Assembly: GCA_003024785.1 (NCBI GenBank)
Contig: PUQB01000106.1
Coordinates: forward strand, 62,001 to 126,000
Source: Selaginella tamariscina
Lineage: Eukaryota; Streptophyta; Lycopodiopsida; Selaginellales; Selaginellaceae
Direction: 5' to 3'
DNA length: 64,000 bases
In this document: positions 34,370 through 47,149 of the stretch, one piece after another
Numbering within the stretch: the first letter of the stretch is position 1
Layout: every line of letters starts with the position of its first letter
Notes under the pieces: model-generated
Databases searched by the model: none
What the model was told of the DNA's origin: nothing
The model's input: the letters and a program-made list of their open reading frames with translations, nothing else
Made by a program: the position numbers and the translations under genes

Positions 34370-34830
34370 GAATGGAGTATGTAGTGATGCTCAACATAGT
34401 GTTTTTTCTTTTCGTGAGCTTTTAAAGAAAATGTCTACACTTATAAATACTTACCGGTTATATGTTGATCTTGATTTTTTATCGAAAATAAGACCATGTG
34501 TGCATTGTGATCAAGCAATGAAACTACGCATAAATAAAAGAGGTTGCAAAGATAGGATAAAGTGAAATGTAAGCATTGTGATACAATTTATTCTTTACAA
34601 ATAGGTACATGGTTTACAAACTTTAACTTTACGTTGATCCAGATAATATGGGTAATATATTAATGGTTAATTAAAATGCGAGCAGTACAAGCACAAATCA
34701 AATGTAATATCAGGGGATCACATAAAATCATATATTGATACAATTTTTGTTGGGATATTTATAATAGAAGTTTGGAAAGAGTAAATCAAAAGATCAAAAG
34801 TCCTAGTATGAACATATGTAGAAGTTTTTA
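34370..34830 (+). pseudogene. Merlin (ISXO2-like) transposase relic, N-terminal part
   Basis: The plus strand reads FRELLKKMSTLINTY (about 34419-34460), then the zinc-ribbon-like pair IRPCVHCDQAMKLRIN (34489-34535) and CKHCDTIYSLQIGTWF (34572-34618), then FTLIQIIWVIY-stop-WL, and a stretch IIYxYNFCWDIYNRSLE in the place of the VDWYNFCREVC motif. This order is that of Merlin/ISXO2-like DDE transposases. At least three stops interrupt it, and there is a frame change near 34562 (AAAGTGAAATG). The catalytic half lies beyond the Harbinger insertion. Confidence 0.65.
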
Positions 34831-35022
34831 AGATTGATTTAGGTTACTTTAATTTGTATTATTTAAAATCATTTAGATTTTAATATATGTTGGTGTTTTA
34901 ATTTATTTTTTTTAGCTAAATTTTATTATATTTACATGACCATTTCTAAACATTTATAATGGATAATGCCAAATTCAATTTTTACTTATAGTCAATTTAA
35001 TTTACTAGTTAGTTATGGACCC
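34831..35022. other. AT-rich part of the Merlin relic before the Harbinger insertion
   Basis: Possible intron or later insertion within the Merlin gene; ends at the TTA target duplication at 35023-35025. Confidence 0.4.
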
Positions 35023-35236
35023 TTAGGGTGGTGTTACATGTGGGCGAATCCGGGGAAAATTAAGGATTCAGACTCAATTTCACCATGTTACATGTAAAAA
35101 AAATCCTGAATAAGTGTTCGGGTCCGGAATCACATTCGGAACCCCAAGGGGGGTTCCAAATAAATTCCGAATGCCCCAAACGACCACATGGCAGCTGAGC
35201 TATACTATGTTTGTGCCAAATCATTCTAGGTTGTGA

Positions 35237-36220
35237 ATGTCGGGAGAAGGAATGTCGGAATTGGATATGGAGGGCTTTGTTGATGCGACGATGCCTTCCC
35301 CTCAAGGAAATTCATCATCATCAGGTGGTAAGAAGGGTAGATCTGTAGCTGTGCAAGAGCTCTATGACAAGCGCAAGGGGAAAACCTGGACTGAAGAGGA
35401 ACTCACCATTCTGATCTTTGCAAAGAGGGAAGATGACAACAAATATCAAGGTGGGGGAGCTAGAGAGAAAGGGAAGAAGAAGGCTGATAGGTGGGAGAGA
35501 TTGAAATGTTTTGCTTGCAACATAAGCTCTACAGAGATGCAAGTCAACTCATGAAATGGTGGGAGTAGCTGAAGACAGAGTTCAACAAGATTTATGACTA
35601 TGAAAAGGCCGTGCCAAGTGGTCACAATAGTTACTGGTCAATGACTCCTGTTGAGAAAAAGCATAGGAAGTTTGCTGATATGAGTAGGTCTTTATTTGAA
35701 CAAATGCATATCATCTGGTAGAGAATAAGACGGTGGAGCTTGGGGGCTTGGTTAGTGACACATCTGGCTCAAGGTTTGCATCTGCAACAACACCATGAGC
35801 TGAAGTAGAGGCCACAGAAGATGAGGAACATGGTTCAGGTATTTTTTAAATTATTTTTTAAAAGTTTTTATAGAACTTACAAAAGATTTTGTTGTTTTAG
35901 AAAACGATCATGAACCTGAGACCAAGAAAGGCAATGAATCAACTTCTACAACTGGTAAAAAAGGAAACGATTGCCTCGTGGTTCTGGGGATTTGATCAAG
36001 CAGCTGAAGAAAGCTCAGGAGGCTCAGATGGAGTTGCAAAAGTAGCTTCTAGAGATGCAAAAAGAACACAGTAATGAGGCTCTGCAGTTATAGAAGGAAT
36101 CAGTTGTAGCACTGATTGAGTCCTCAAATGCTCAAACTAGAGAGCTCACAGAAGCCATTGGAGGTGTTTAGCGTGTGATGGAATCATCCAACGACATCAT
36201 GAAAAGCTTTTTGAACATGT
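35237..36220 (+). pseudogene. Harbinger ORF1, Myb/SANT-like protein
   Basis: The open part (35237-35554, MSGEGMSELDMEG...) carries KGKTWTEEELTILIFAKRED, the tryptophan-anchored start of a trihelix/SANT fold, and RWERLKCF; the fold continues in another frame with FNKIYDYEKAVPSGHNSYW and RKFADMSRSLFEQM up to about 35720. A later glutamine- and glutamate-rich coiled-coil-like part extends to about 36220. In this superfamily ORF1 helps bind the element ends together with the transposase. Stops and frame changes mean it is not functional as it stands. Confidence 0.7.
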
Positions 36221-36357
36221 AGATGTCCAACGTTTTGTGTGTTTGTTTTTTTTCTCTTTTTTTTTGTCTTTTATTTTATTTTTTATTTTTTCTGTCACGG
36301 AGACTAATCTATTGTAGCTTTTAAATATTTATCTTTTTTTTACATAAATATTTTGAA

Positions 36358-37700
36358 CTACAATGTATTAATATAGTTTACAATTATCTTTCTAAAAACA
36401 TCTCCTAGTCTAGAAAATCCTGGTGCAAAAATCGTGTTGTATCCGAGATCAGGATTATCACCTATCCATTCCTCAAAAAACCTGTCACCCTTGTCCATGA
36501 TAATATTGTGCAAAATAACACAACATTGGATAGCATTAGACACAAGGTAAGGGTCCCCTATATAAATTGTTCTAGCCAGATACCTCCATTGCATTTTTAG
36601 TTGGCCAAATGCTCGCTCCACAGCGATCCGTGTTGATGAGTGCATGTAGTTCCAATCTGAAAACTCATACATACGGTGAGGAAAAGGGGTCAACATACCA
36701 GGTCTCAGATCATACCCACCGTCTGCAATAAGGTACTCAGGGATAGGCCCAGATGTTTTGAAATCACATGCCTGCAAGTCTTTGTTTTGCATCTACCAGC
36801 TGTTTGAAAGTACTCCTTTGCCAAACTCTACGATCGTTGCATGAACCTGGCATCCCCTAAAAAACATCAAGAAACTGAGACTTACTATCCACAATGGCTT
36901 GCACTTTCATGCTAATCTTCTGCTTGTAATCCCTTCATTCCCTAGAATCAGAGTCCACAGGCAGCTCCAGAGCAACATGAGTGCAGTCAATAGCTCCCAC
37001 GCAGTTAGGAAACCATGAATCTTTTGAAAACCTCGCTTCACCTCCTGAAGTTCAGTGTTGGTTGGCCAACGAACATGTCGTGGCCCAAGATGAGTGATCA
37101 AGGCCTTCACAAAGTGCTTGAATGTTATGATGCATGTGGAGTGGCTGCAACCAAAGAGCGTTCCAATCCCAAGCTAGGTATCCCTAGTTGCTAATCTTCT
37201 CAACGACAAAGCCACCTGTTTTGCCACTGAGTTACTCCTTCCGCGTATTGTTCTCAATCCTGGGGGTGGATGGCGAACCAACTCCTCATGCAAAACCTCA
37301 CAGAGATAATCGAATGTTGACGTGCTCACCCTAAAAAATTGTCTCCATTGTTCAGGATCAACTCTTTTCACCTTAGTGTAAAACAAATCCCCAATGCAAG
37401 GATCGTGTTTGATGTAATAATCACCTATGATTCTGTCTCTAGGAAGCTTGCCATTCCGAAGTTCTTGAAAAAGAAAGCAGTTGTTGAATCACAAAGAAAT
37501 CCCCTTTTTTAACAACTGCTTGAAAATGAAACTGAAGAACAGAGAACCTGTGAACTTGAGCTTGTCTCCAGTGCTTGAACAACAACAAAACCTGTTGGAA
37601 CATAGCCTTGAGCAAGTTGAACCATCTATGGACAAGAAGAAGTTGTCGCCGCCTTTGCTGGTTCATCGGGAGAATCATTGTTTATGTGGCACCTAATGAG
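36358..37700 (-). pseudogene. Harbinger DDE transposase (DDE_4 family)
   Basis: Minus strand, from right to left: an N-terminal part 37678-37439; a helix-turn-helix-like domain 37386-37174 (FRVSTSTFDYLCEVL...VALSLRRLA) and its continuation to about 37020; the catalytic core with PNCVGAIDCTHVALELPVDS (first Asp at about 36987); IADGGYDLRPGMLTPFP (second Asp, about 36720); and ERAFGQLKMQWRYLA (Glu, about 36620); ending FRKIIVNYINTL with a stop at 36358. All three D-D-E residues are present. The longest clean frame is 36792-36358; at least two frame changes (near 37018 and 36793) and a TAG near 37174 disrupt the rest. Confidence 0.85.
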
Positions 37701-37832
37701 GTGGAATATCGTGTAACAAGAATAACACATGAAAAAGTATAAATGAAAGTATATTCATGTTTACCCTATCCGGAATCCTTCACCCGGGATCTTAAGTTTC
37801 CGAATCCGGACCCACATGTAACACCACCCTTA

Positions 37833-38009
37833 GTAACACTTAACAATTCCATATATACCATTAAGAGGCCCCTCCTCTTATTTAGGGCTAATTTGGGGCT
37901 AATTTGGGCAGCTCTGCACAACTCATGCATATCATGCATGAGTGCATATCATGTCATTTGTGATATGCAGGTTGCACGTGAATATATAAATTAAAATTTA
38001 ATTATTACT
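37833..38009. other. Spacer between Harbinger and the Merlin C-terminal part
   Basis: Contains the near-repeat GGGCTAATTTGGGGCTAATTTGGGC and an ATGCATATCATGCATGAGTGCATATCATG run of palindromic words, given here only as positions 37890-37960. No gene. Confidence 0.4.
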
Positions 38010-38500
38010 ATTATAAGGTGGAGGAGATTGATGAAGTAAAATTTAGTAAATGTAAGTGTAATGTTGGTTGTCAAGTACCTGGTCAATAGGTGTTTGGATA
38101 TTGAACATGATTTGAATCGTATGTTTTTAGTTCTTATAGAAAACTTTGACTAATATTTTGTGAGAATATGTTGAAGTAAGTATCACAATTTATAGTTATC
38201 AATGGGCAGGTTACAATATAACTTAGTGGAATCAACTGGGTTATCAATATTTTACAGTAAATCAATCTCAATAGTTTGTTGATCCAGTTACATGTGTACA
38301 CACAAATCGGATTGAATCGATAGCTACAAAAACATTTTTACCAAAACATGATACAATAAACAATTTTATAGAGTTATTTTCAGAAATATATGTGGCGTAA
38401 AAGGTAATTATTATTTTTTAATTGAAATTTATTTACTAATTCTTATTATATTTACTTTTAGGTTTGTAGTAGAAAAAGAAGATTCTTTTAATATTTCTGC
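38010..38500 (+). pseudogene. Merlin (ISXO2-like) transposase relic, catalytic C-terminal part
   Basis: Begins VEEIDEVKFSKCKCNVG (38021 on), matching the first catalytic Asp motif (VEIDES.FGKRKYN) of ISXO2-like transposases, then QVPGQ-stop-VFGY. Further on come QWAGYNIT (second Asp region) and GYQYFTVNQS..FVDPVTCVHTNRIES (about 38235-38315), which corresponds to the strongly conserved 'HLTVNHS.NFVDP.TGAHTNTIES' block with the final Glu. A candidate intron (GTAATTATT...TTTTAG, 38403-38461) precedes a short basic tail. There are several stops and frame changes. Together with 34370-34830 this is one transposase gene divided by the Harbinger element. Confidence 0.7.
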
Positions 38501-39480
38501 AAGCATGTAAAAATGTATAACCAAGAAGTTAAATGTGAATGTACTTAGACAAACTTATCAAATATACAAAATAAAAATGTTTGCATCCCACATAATATTT
38601 ATTTTTAATTTCTCTTTTTATAAAATCTTTGTAGGTGCACATTGGTATTTGTTAATGTTTATGGTATCAAAATAGCCTTTGGACATGGTAGATTGTACCT
38701 TGTAGGTTCATATATGCTATTGATCTTTTGCAATATCTTAACATTGGTCACCATTTTGTATACATTGTTTAGTTACTTTAGAGACAATAAACTTGTAAGG
38801 CACTTGATTACCATTTTGTTGTGGACGTGTGTTTAGGTCCACAAGAGTTTCTTGTGTATGTGGTTGAGGAATGTCACCTACACCCATGTGGAAACCACCT
38901 ACTCTAATAAGTCTCATCAGTTTCTTCCTTGTAAGACTAGTCCCTTCATCCACATGTCATAAATCGGAAATGTCAGTCGAATTAGTCATGACAGTATCAA
39001 CAACTCTATGAACATGTCTAACATATGAACCATAAAAGTAAATCCAAACCCATTTTTTGTGGTTGTCACATATGCATTTCATGTAAAAGCTTGGAATTGG
39101 TGGTGAGCAGATGAACTGTCCGATCAGACAAAAGCTTTACATGGACCATGTCCTACATCAATATTAACACATCTTGGACCAAGTCTCCAAGTAGCCCATT
39201 TGTTTCTTTGCACTTTTTACTCCTTAACCATCGTGCATGACTCCATTGGTGGCAATGAGCCATCCTCTCTTATTGCTTATGTTGGTGAAACACTTCCATT
39301 TGCATGGCATTCACTAACATCATTAATCAAGTCGATATTTCTATAGAGGACTATGGTCTTGGTGTTATTTGTAGATTAAATTCTAGTCTTTAAGCATTAT
39401 TTTCAATTGCAACTTCATCAAACTCACACTGTCTTTTAGATTCTGTTATTCTATCATTGTCAAGATGAGCACCTCCATTG
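38501..39480. other. Degenerate stretch, not recognised
   Basis: Up to about 38640 AT-rich. From 38840 to 39480 the composition is more coding-like, and the minus strand gives broken pieces (for example WKCFTNISNKRGWLIATNG), but I recognise no family. Confidence 0.35.
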
Positions 39481-42400
39481 TGACTTGGGCCGTGATACCT
39501 CGCTTTTCTTGGTAGGGAATCACTGGTTTCGGACTCTGACAGCTCCCCCAACACGAGACCATCCTTCGATAACTAAAACATTGTCGCTAGCTCATCGGCC
39601 CTACGTAGAAGGACGTGTGCCTCCCAAGTTAAATCGGATCCCTAATTGCATGGTCTTAATGGTCTCCATTGTGTGTGATTGGATGAACAATTTGGCTATC
39701 TTGGCAAACCCTAGGTTTTCACTTCTCCCCAAGGGAGGTTGAAAAACCCGAACAAGCGCATCTGCTTTCTGACCTCCCAAATGTCAAGTTGCTCAATCAA
39801 ATTCTTGAACCTAGAGTACCTGGATGTAATGAACTCTATTGTCCTCTCCTAGATTCCATAGGACACCCAAATCTTCTAGATGAATGCTAGTTTGTTGCGT
39901 TAGGTTCATTTCATTGTCATGGTGATGGAGTGTTAGACTGTTATGTTGGGAGGTGAGTGGACCTGCTATAAAGTGAGAGAGATGTGTGCCCTATGCTTAC
40001 TTCTATAATCCTTTTAAGGGTGTTGCCGATGTGGTTTGCCTAATGATGTCATTTGAGGTGACTGGCGCATTTATGCTTGCACCTTGATTATATAATGATG
40101 GCACCGCCTAACCATCATTACCTTCATAATATGTACTCCAGTTCTATGTGAGCATTGATGTACACCAGTTGAGGTTTCTTATATGTGCCCATGTTTACTT
40201 ATTTTACCATTGCCTTAGGGGCCATGTTCCACCCGTACATAGGCTTGTCGTGGTATTCCTCTTGGGCAAGCGGAGTGATGTGCCTCAGTTCTTTCCATAG
40301 AACAAGCCACCTTGGAGCTTGTGCTTATGGGGCTTCCCTCTTGACCTCCATCCTAGTCATGTGGTATGTGTGGTGGTCTCTTGTACCTCATGATGAAGGT
40401 CTACATCTCCTACAATGAACAAGTCCAAAAGACAAGTGAGAAGGTTGCTTCTTCATTGTCGTCAAGCCCTTTGCTCTAGTCTGGCACATGGTATTCTTGC
40501 GATTGGACCTCCGATGGTGGTACTTGAACTTGCTTTGTTGTGACATATATCAATCCCTTTTTGGTGAGGAATCTTACTTGCTAGTGCTCCTAGTGAGTCA
40601 CGGATGGCTTAGGAGTAGGTGAAACCCCCTTTTGCTTGCATGTCGAGGATAATGATGTTTATTATGAACTTGGCACTTTGAATCTTGATTTTTACCTTCC
40701 TCATGATGCCTTTGGGTGTCACCTTGGCTTGGTTCGTCATATGTACAAGGAAGGGTGAAGGCTTCGGGGGTGGCATTCCTAGCTCTTGATGGAGATCAAC
40801 CAACATGATGTTCACTCCCGAACCTTTGTTCACGATGATGTTGTGGACAATGCTGCCCGCAACTTGGAATGGTATGGCCGGCACGTCATCCATGAAGTCC
40901 CCTACTATTGTTGCAACCCTCGGTGGATTTATGTGTAGCTCTTGAGTGAGGACATTATATAACCTGGGGAATAGGAAAAGTAGCTCACCTATAGTTATTG
41001 ATACCTGGGTTTTTCGTATTTTGCCCCTGAGTCTTTCTAAATCCCTGTCGTTCCCCCTAATTCTTGGCCCTGAGTGAGTCTTATATGTTCTGCGGCAACC
41101 CCACTTCGGTGTGCTTCTTCACCCACTATCCCAACTCAATGGGTTCTACTGCTAGCTCTTCTTTGATGGACTCCTCATTGTCTTTGTTCTCTAGGTTGAT
41201 TGAATGTCTTGCCTCTTCTGCCCGTTGAGCTCATGAGATTGTGATTACCCTACATTATAGCTTTAGTGGTACTACTGCTACATGGTTGGCTTGTAACATG
41301 GAGGTTGGTGTCAAGGAAGAGGTGGTCGGGCGGTTTGCTACCTTTGTGGGTCCCAACATGTGCACTTTTAGTGTTGGCTTGATCATTGAGATTAAGAAAC
41401 AACGATAGAGCGGGTGGTGACCACTGCACAAGGTGTAGACCATCTCTTAGCATTCCAGTCATCTATCCATGTCATCATACATTGGCCAATACTATTGTTG
41501 CTCTTAGAAGCGTGACCTCCGACCGCACTCCCTCGATCGTAACCTTTTGTGGACTGGTCATTTTGTCAGTCATGTGCCTTGGTCCCTTTGGTTGTCCATG
41601 TCTACCTCCAGCTTCCATTTGACTGCTAATGCGGCTACCTAAGGTAGCAGGTTGCTCATGACCTTGGTCAACCGATATCAATCATTTGTGTTGTGGGATC
41701 CACGGACATTACATACCCTATAGTACTTGTTTCCGTGTGCTGTGTATCCTAATTGGGCAATAGTTGCAATCAAGTCCTTCTTTCAAATTGCAACCATGTA
41801 GGCCTCTTCTCGTGGTAGTTGTCCTTGCGTTTTGGTTCCTGAGTGCCGTTCCCTTCTCACGGGCCTTGGGGCATCTAAGAAGTTCTCCTTGTTTGTGGTA
41901 GTGTCGTTCACCCTTCAGCATCGAATTTGTCTTGTGTCTTCCTCTTTTGGTGCCTCTCAACTTCCCGCTTTTTAGCTTCTTGGTGTACTGAGTAATTTTT
42001 AAACATTCGATTGTTGTCCAACCCGATCCATTTGCAAATCTCCGGCTGCAATCCCTTTTGGTACCACATTTTCTTGGCAAGGTTGACCGATGGATCTCTT
42101 AGCTAGGCAATATACCCCAACATGTGAACCGTGTATTCGTTGACTGACTCCTTCGCTTTTTACTTCAAGTTAGTTAGCTTATAAATTACCTCCTTGCTCT
42201 TCTCCTCTTGAAAAGTGTCCAAGAACACTTTCCAAACGAACTCCCACCAAGCTCCTTCATTTGTCTTGTGGAATCGCATCCACCAGGCACGTGCCTTCTT
42301 GTTTAGGGTGCATGTGAATGCACTCAACTTCTTATGGTTGTTGATTATACTTCTTAGCTCGTACACCTGTTCGAACTTGTGCACTTGTTGGTTGGTGTCT

Positions 42401-42901
42401 TTGCCTTTCGCTTCCCAAAATGTGAGTAAGGCCACTATTATTGTGCTCTCCTACATCCAGTTGAGCATATGGGTTAGTAAGGTTACTTGGTCTATTGCTA
42501 TGGCTTCCCATTGCTCTTGGGAAGTATTTCAGTCTGGTCCCTTAGCTTTGGACGTGCTGAGGTCCATGTCTTGGTACCCTGCAAGTACCTTCTTCTTCCC
42601 TCTCACACATGCCCTTCCATTCAAGGTTGATGACGAGGATGGCCTCCTCTCGGCTATCCCTCGAGGGTCCCCTTTGCAAGACCAACATGTCTACTAGTGA
42701 TGCGGCATTTCTCAATTAGACAGTATCCCCTCGTTTAGCAGTTGTCTTGGCAGGACCCTGTGACATTGCGAAATCTTCTTGTGGTGTCGTGACTATCATA
42801 GCTGCCAGGGTAGATTTTCCTTGCCTTGAGATGGTATCCCCTCATCTCTTGATTGTTGCAGCTTTGTCGTACGCCTTTGCGGAATTCCCTTGTGTGGTCG
42901 A
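39481..42901 (-). mobile_element. Old Ty3/gypsy fossil, gag to protease part
   Basis: Minus-strand retroelement fossil. Gag core is recognisable at about 42160-42435 (ARAWWMRFHKTNEGAWWEFV) and a retropepsin-like part at 40609-40893 (VDLHQELGMPP). The leftmost kilobase is of uncertain content. No LTRs are found for it; the right end is cut by the chromovirus LTR at 42902. It is heavily broken, with many interruptions, and looks older than the elements to its right. Confidence 0.6.
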
Positions 42902-43422
42902 TGTCAAGCCACGATCCAGGAACCAGAAAGAGAACAGGATTCCAAGAACAAAAAGGCTTGACTCAGGAGCAAGACTAGGTGCAGGACAGGATTCAGGAGC
43001 AAGACAGGAACATGATAAGATCCGGGAGCAAGACAGGAAGGTGCAGGACAGGATCTAGAAGCGAGACAAGGAAAGAACAAGAAGCAAGGAGCAAAACAAG
43101 AACAAGATAAGACAAGATTGATCGTAGTAAGACTAGTGCTGATAGTAACTGATTGTACAACAATTAGGTTGGAGCTTTTATGCTCACAACTCCAAGAGCT
43201 AATCTAGGCATGAGTGCTAAAAGTGATTGCATGTATCTAAAAGTGGCTGCATGCATGCAAAGGCTAAGATGAGTCCACATGTCCCTTATCCTCTAGGCAT
43301 ATCCTGGGAATATCTTGTAGAAATATCCTGCAACCCATATCATGTATCCGGAATCCCTATAGGAATATCATGTAACCCGTATCCTGTATCCGGGATCCTG
43401 TATCCTGTATTGGGTCGTGACA
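42902..43422 (-). repeat. Chromovirus LTR, left
   Basis: 521 bp, TGTCAAGCC at the left end and GTCGTGACA at the right (5 bp inverted ends TGTCA/TGACA). It contains a region of short CAGGA/GGATCC-type tandem words and a TATCCTG-rich end. Shorter and more diverged than the LTRs at 47150 and 52802. Confidence 0.85.
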
Positions 43423-46400
43423 GCACCTCCTCCTTAAAGACGAGTTCCATGAGTCTTGGGACCTGGTTTAGTAGGATAATGCCGATGAAAGGTAGCAACC
43501 TTGGAAGAAGCATGGAGTAAGTTGGATGCAGGTTCCCAAGTGCGATCAGTAGGCAAATAACCTTTCCAATAACGCCAGTATTGGAGTTGGCGGCGATGAA
43601 GACGAGAATCAAGGATGGCTGCAACTTCGTACTCAGGTTCATTGTCACTGATCACAGGAGAGGGAGGAAAGAAGCATGACCAAGAAGAGAAGAAGGATGA
43701 TACGGCTCCAACAAGGAGGTGTGAAATACAGGATAAGTTTCACCGAAATGGTAATTTGAATCAAAAAGCTACAGGATTAACCTCCGCCACAATCCTGTAA
43801 GAGCCCAATCGTTGAAAATCCAACTTAAAAAAAGGCTTGTTCGTGCGAATATGTCGACGAAGAAGCACACGAGATCACCGTTCATCTTCAGCAAGCACAG
43901 GAACAATATAAGCATCATGCTAATGCTTACCGTCAGCCGGCACCTGCACCCGAAGATCATCATGTACATAATGAAGATGCTGGAGACGATCCTGTACTGC
44001 AGGAGCGGAAGTAGGAGAAGTAGGAGGAGTAAAGTCAAAACATGGATGGGAGCTTGTAAGAGTAAAGAAAGGTGTTTAGCCTGAACGGAGTTATTGTAGG
44101 CAAACTCTTCCATTAGAAGAAGGTCCAACTAGATGTCCTGTTAGTAACTGATGAAGCAGCGAAGATATTGTTCCAAGGTCTGAATCGTGCGTTCTGACTG
44201 CCCATCAGTTTATGGATGATATCCTGAAGAAAGATCCACTTTAATGTGTAGGCTTCGAAGAAGCTCTTGCCAAAACTTGGACATGAATTGTGGGCCTTGA
44301 TCGGAAACAATGCTCTCAGAAGACATGATGTCGGAACACTTCACGGATCACCAACTCAGCAGTTGTCTGACCTATAGCTGTCTTGTTGCAAGGTAGGAAA
44401 TGAGTTTGTTTGGTGAAACGGTCAACCACCATAAGAACTACATCGAATCCACAAGAAGGAAGAAGATCTGTGAAGAAATCCATAGAAATGGATCTCCAAG
44501 GAGTAGAAGGAATAGGAAGAGGACGAAGAAGACCAGAGGATTCATGACGAGCATCTTCGACCTGTTACAAGTGTCATAGCTTCGTACAAACCTTTCCACA
44601 AAACCTCGCAACTCAAGCCACCAATAGTTGCGAGTCACCAACTCCACTGTCTTGGCCACACCAAAATGTCCTGTAGCCGGGGTATCATGACAATCCTGTA
44701 CCACACAGTTCTAGAAATACCAACAAAAACGTACAGGAGACCTTCCCGGTACAAGAGTCCATCCTGTATGGCGAACAACTTGTAGTTTGAGCGGGAACTG
44801 GAGGAAGAGGAACTTGCAATGTCAAGATGAATGTGTGAGAACACATTCTTTGCCAAGTCGTTTGTAGCCAACTGCGAACGGATGTCCTGTAGGAGTGTTG
44901 AATTTGTTGGAGCCTGATGAACATGTAGTGCTGCAAGCCGGAATTGATCAGGACCCAACAACACTTACCTTTGACAATCATATGCAAGATCGCCCGGGAT
45001 CGGTGCAAGGTAAGAGCGCCTAGACAATGCGTCCGCCTTGCCATTCTGAAAACAAGGCCTGTAGACGATGACAAAATTAAAACGATAAGAACTCTGCCCA
45101 CCTAGCCTGTCGTCGACTAAGAACTCGAGCTATTTGAAAATACTCCAGGTTCTTATGATCGTAAGAACCTGTACAGGATGTGCAACACCTTCCAAGAAAT
45201 GCCGCCACTCCTCAAATGAATCCACAATGGCCTTGAGTTCCTTGTCATGAATCTCGTAATTGATCTTCGCTGAAAGGAACTTATGAGAGTGAAAGGCTAC
45301 AGGATGAAGCAACTTGTCTTCTCCAACTTGTGATAGGACGGATCCTACTGCAAAATCTGAGGCATCTACTTCAACGAAGAAGGGACGAGAAGGATCAGGA
45401 TGTGCTAAAATCGGAGCTGTCGTGAAGGCGTTCTTGATTATTGTGAATGCATGTTCCGCCTTATTGGATCAAGAGAAAAACCCTGTGCACTTGGTGAGTT
45501 CCGTGAGTGGAAGTACACATTTGGAGAAGTCCTATATGAACCGCCTGTAGAAGTTTGCAAAGCCAAGGAAACATTGTACATCTCGTACAGACTTGGGCCT
45601 CTCCCACTCCACGATGGTCTTCACCTTGTGCATGTCCATGGAAACGCCAGCAGGAGAGACGATGTAGCCCAAGAACTCCACAGAATCCCTATTGAAAAAC
45701 ACTTCTCCAACTTCGCATACAGGCCATGCTCACGTAGAACCAACCGTACATGCTTGTCATGTGCTGCCTGGTCCTTGGAGAAAATCAAAATGTCGTCGAG
45801 GTAGATCACCACAAACTGGTCCAAGAAGTCACGAAAGATGTTGTTCACCATGTGTTGAACAAGGTTGGGGCATTGGTAAGTCCGAAAGGCATCACCGTGT
45901 ACTCGAAGTGTCCATACCTTGTACGAAAGGCAGTCTTCCACTCATGCCTGGACGAATCCATACAAGATTGTAGGCCCCTCGTAAGTCAATCTTCGTGAAC
46001 ACCTTTGCTCCTCAGCCAATCGAGAAGTTCTAGGATCAATGGTAATGGGTACTGGTTCCGAATGATGACTTGATTCAAACCCCTATAGTCCACAACAACA
46101 TAAACTCTCATCCTTCTTCTTGACAAAGAAGATAGGTGCTCCTATAGAAGATTTGAGTGACGAATGAAGCTAGATGCCAAGTTGTCCTTGATGTACTGAC
46201 GAAGAACTTCCAACTCTGTGGGTGACAATGCATATATCGGTTCGAATTGTGAAATTTTCCTTCCGCAAGATCAATAGACAATCGTAGGACCTATGAACAG
46301 AAAGAACTGCAACCTTGTGTTTATCAAAAACGTCATGAAAGGAGTATACTTGGATGGTAAGGAAAAAGGAGGAGAAGGAGAAAGAGATTGAAAAATAGGA

Positions 46401-47149
46401 GAGTCAAATACAGGAAAGGTAGAAGAGGACGTAGGAGTTACTTGAAAGGCAAAAAGATGGAAAGGAGCAAGATCAGTGGCAAGTTCATGCATGGTAGTGG
46501 TAAGAACTCGGAGAGGAGAAGGAGGGAGCTGTGACTAAAAAAGGAAGGATTTTGGGGGGTGGAACAGAAGCAGAGTAACAAAAGGAGGCAGGATTGGAAA
46601 AACCTGTGTGAATGTTGACGAATGTACAGGATTGGAAGAATCCTGTACAGAAGTCGTGGTTCACAGGAGTGAGGAAAGCTTGCGAGTGTGCTGACAAACC
46701 AACAGGAGGTGGATCCTATTGAGGAGGAACCTTCGACACTGATATAGGATTGGAAGAACCCTGTACAGGAATCCGCAAACTTAAAGGAGTGGAGAGAGCC
46801 TGCAGATGTGCTAAGGAATTGACATGAGGTGAATCCTGTTGAGGAGGAGTCTTCAATACTGATATAGGAACATGCATGATTAATCATGTAGCTTGTACTG
46901 CCTCAGATGCTAACTGCACGTAGGAAGGTACAAGATTGATCCTGGCTACGGAGAGGAAAACGTGAGCGTCCTAGATCTCCAGTTGATCTGCGGATTTGCA
47001 ACAACGAACCATGGCATGCCCAAAATGATGGGAGTTGACCGAGACTTGATCAAGTTGAAGGAAATTGAACAGTTGAATGCTCCATGACTGCAAGAGAGAG
47101 GTTTAGTAGCATGGGTAATTGCGCCAGAAGCAATCAGACGACCATCAGC
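42902..47149 (-). mobile_element. Chromovirus (Ty3/gypsy) fossil, copy 2, 3' portion
   Basis: Minus-strand element of the same family as 47150-53369. Parts in place: LTR 42902-43422, chromodomain about 43434-43655, integrase about 44100-44970, RNase H about 45000-45420, reverse transcriptase about 45600-46240, protease about 46946-47149. Gag and the other LTR are missing; it stops where the next LTR begins. It is broken in many places and more diverged than its neighbour, so it is the older insertion. Confidence 0.85.

Larger units (their letters stand above)
35026..37829. mobile_element. PIF/Harbinger transposon, complete ends
   Basis: Terminal inverted repeats begin GGGTGGTGTTACATGTGGG at 35026 and match exactly the reverse complement of the other end at 37829 for 19 bases, with CGAATCCGG-like words following on both sides. 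A TTA target duplication flanks it (35023-35025 and 37830-37832), the classic 3 bp Harbinger type. The 2.8 kb element holds the two usual convergent genes, a Myb/SANT-like ORF on the plus strand and a DDE transposase on the minus strand. It sits within a Merlin relic. Confidence 0.92.

Noticed and set aside
34105-37880. GGGGCCTCT / AGAGGCCCC pair as Merlin terminal repeats
   Set aside because: The right-hand word lies before the catalytic half of the transposase, and no 8-9 bp target duplication matches.
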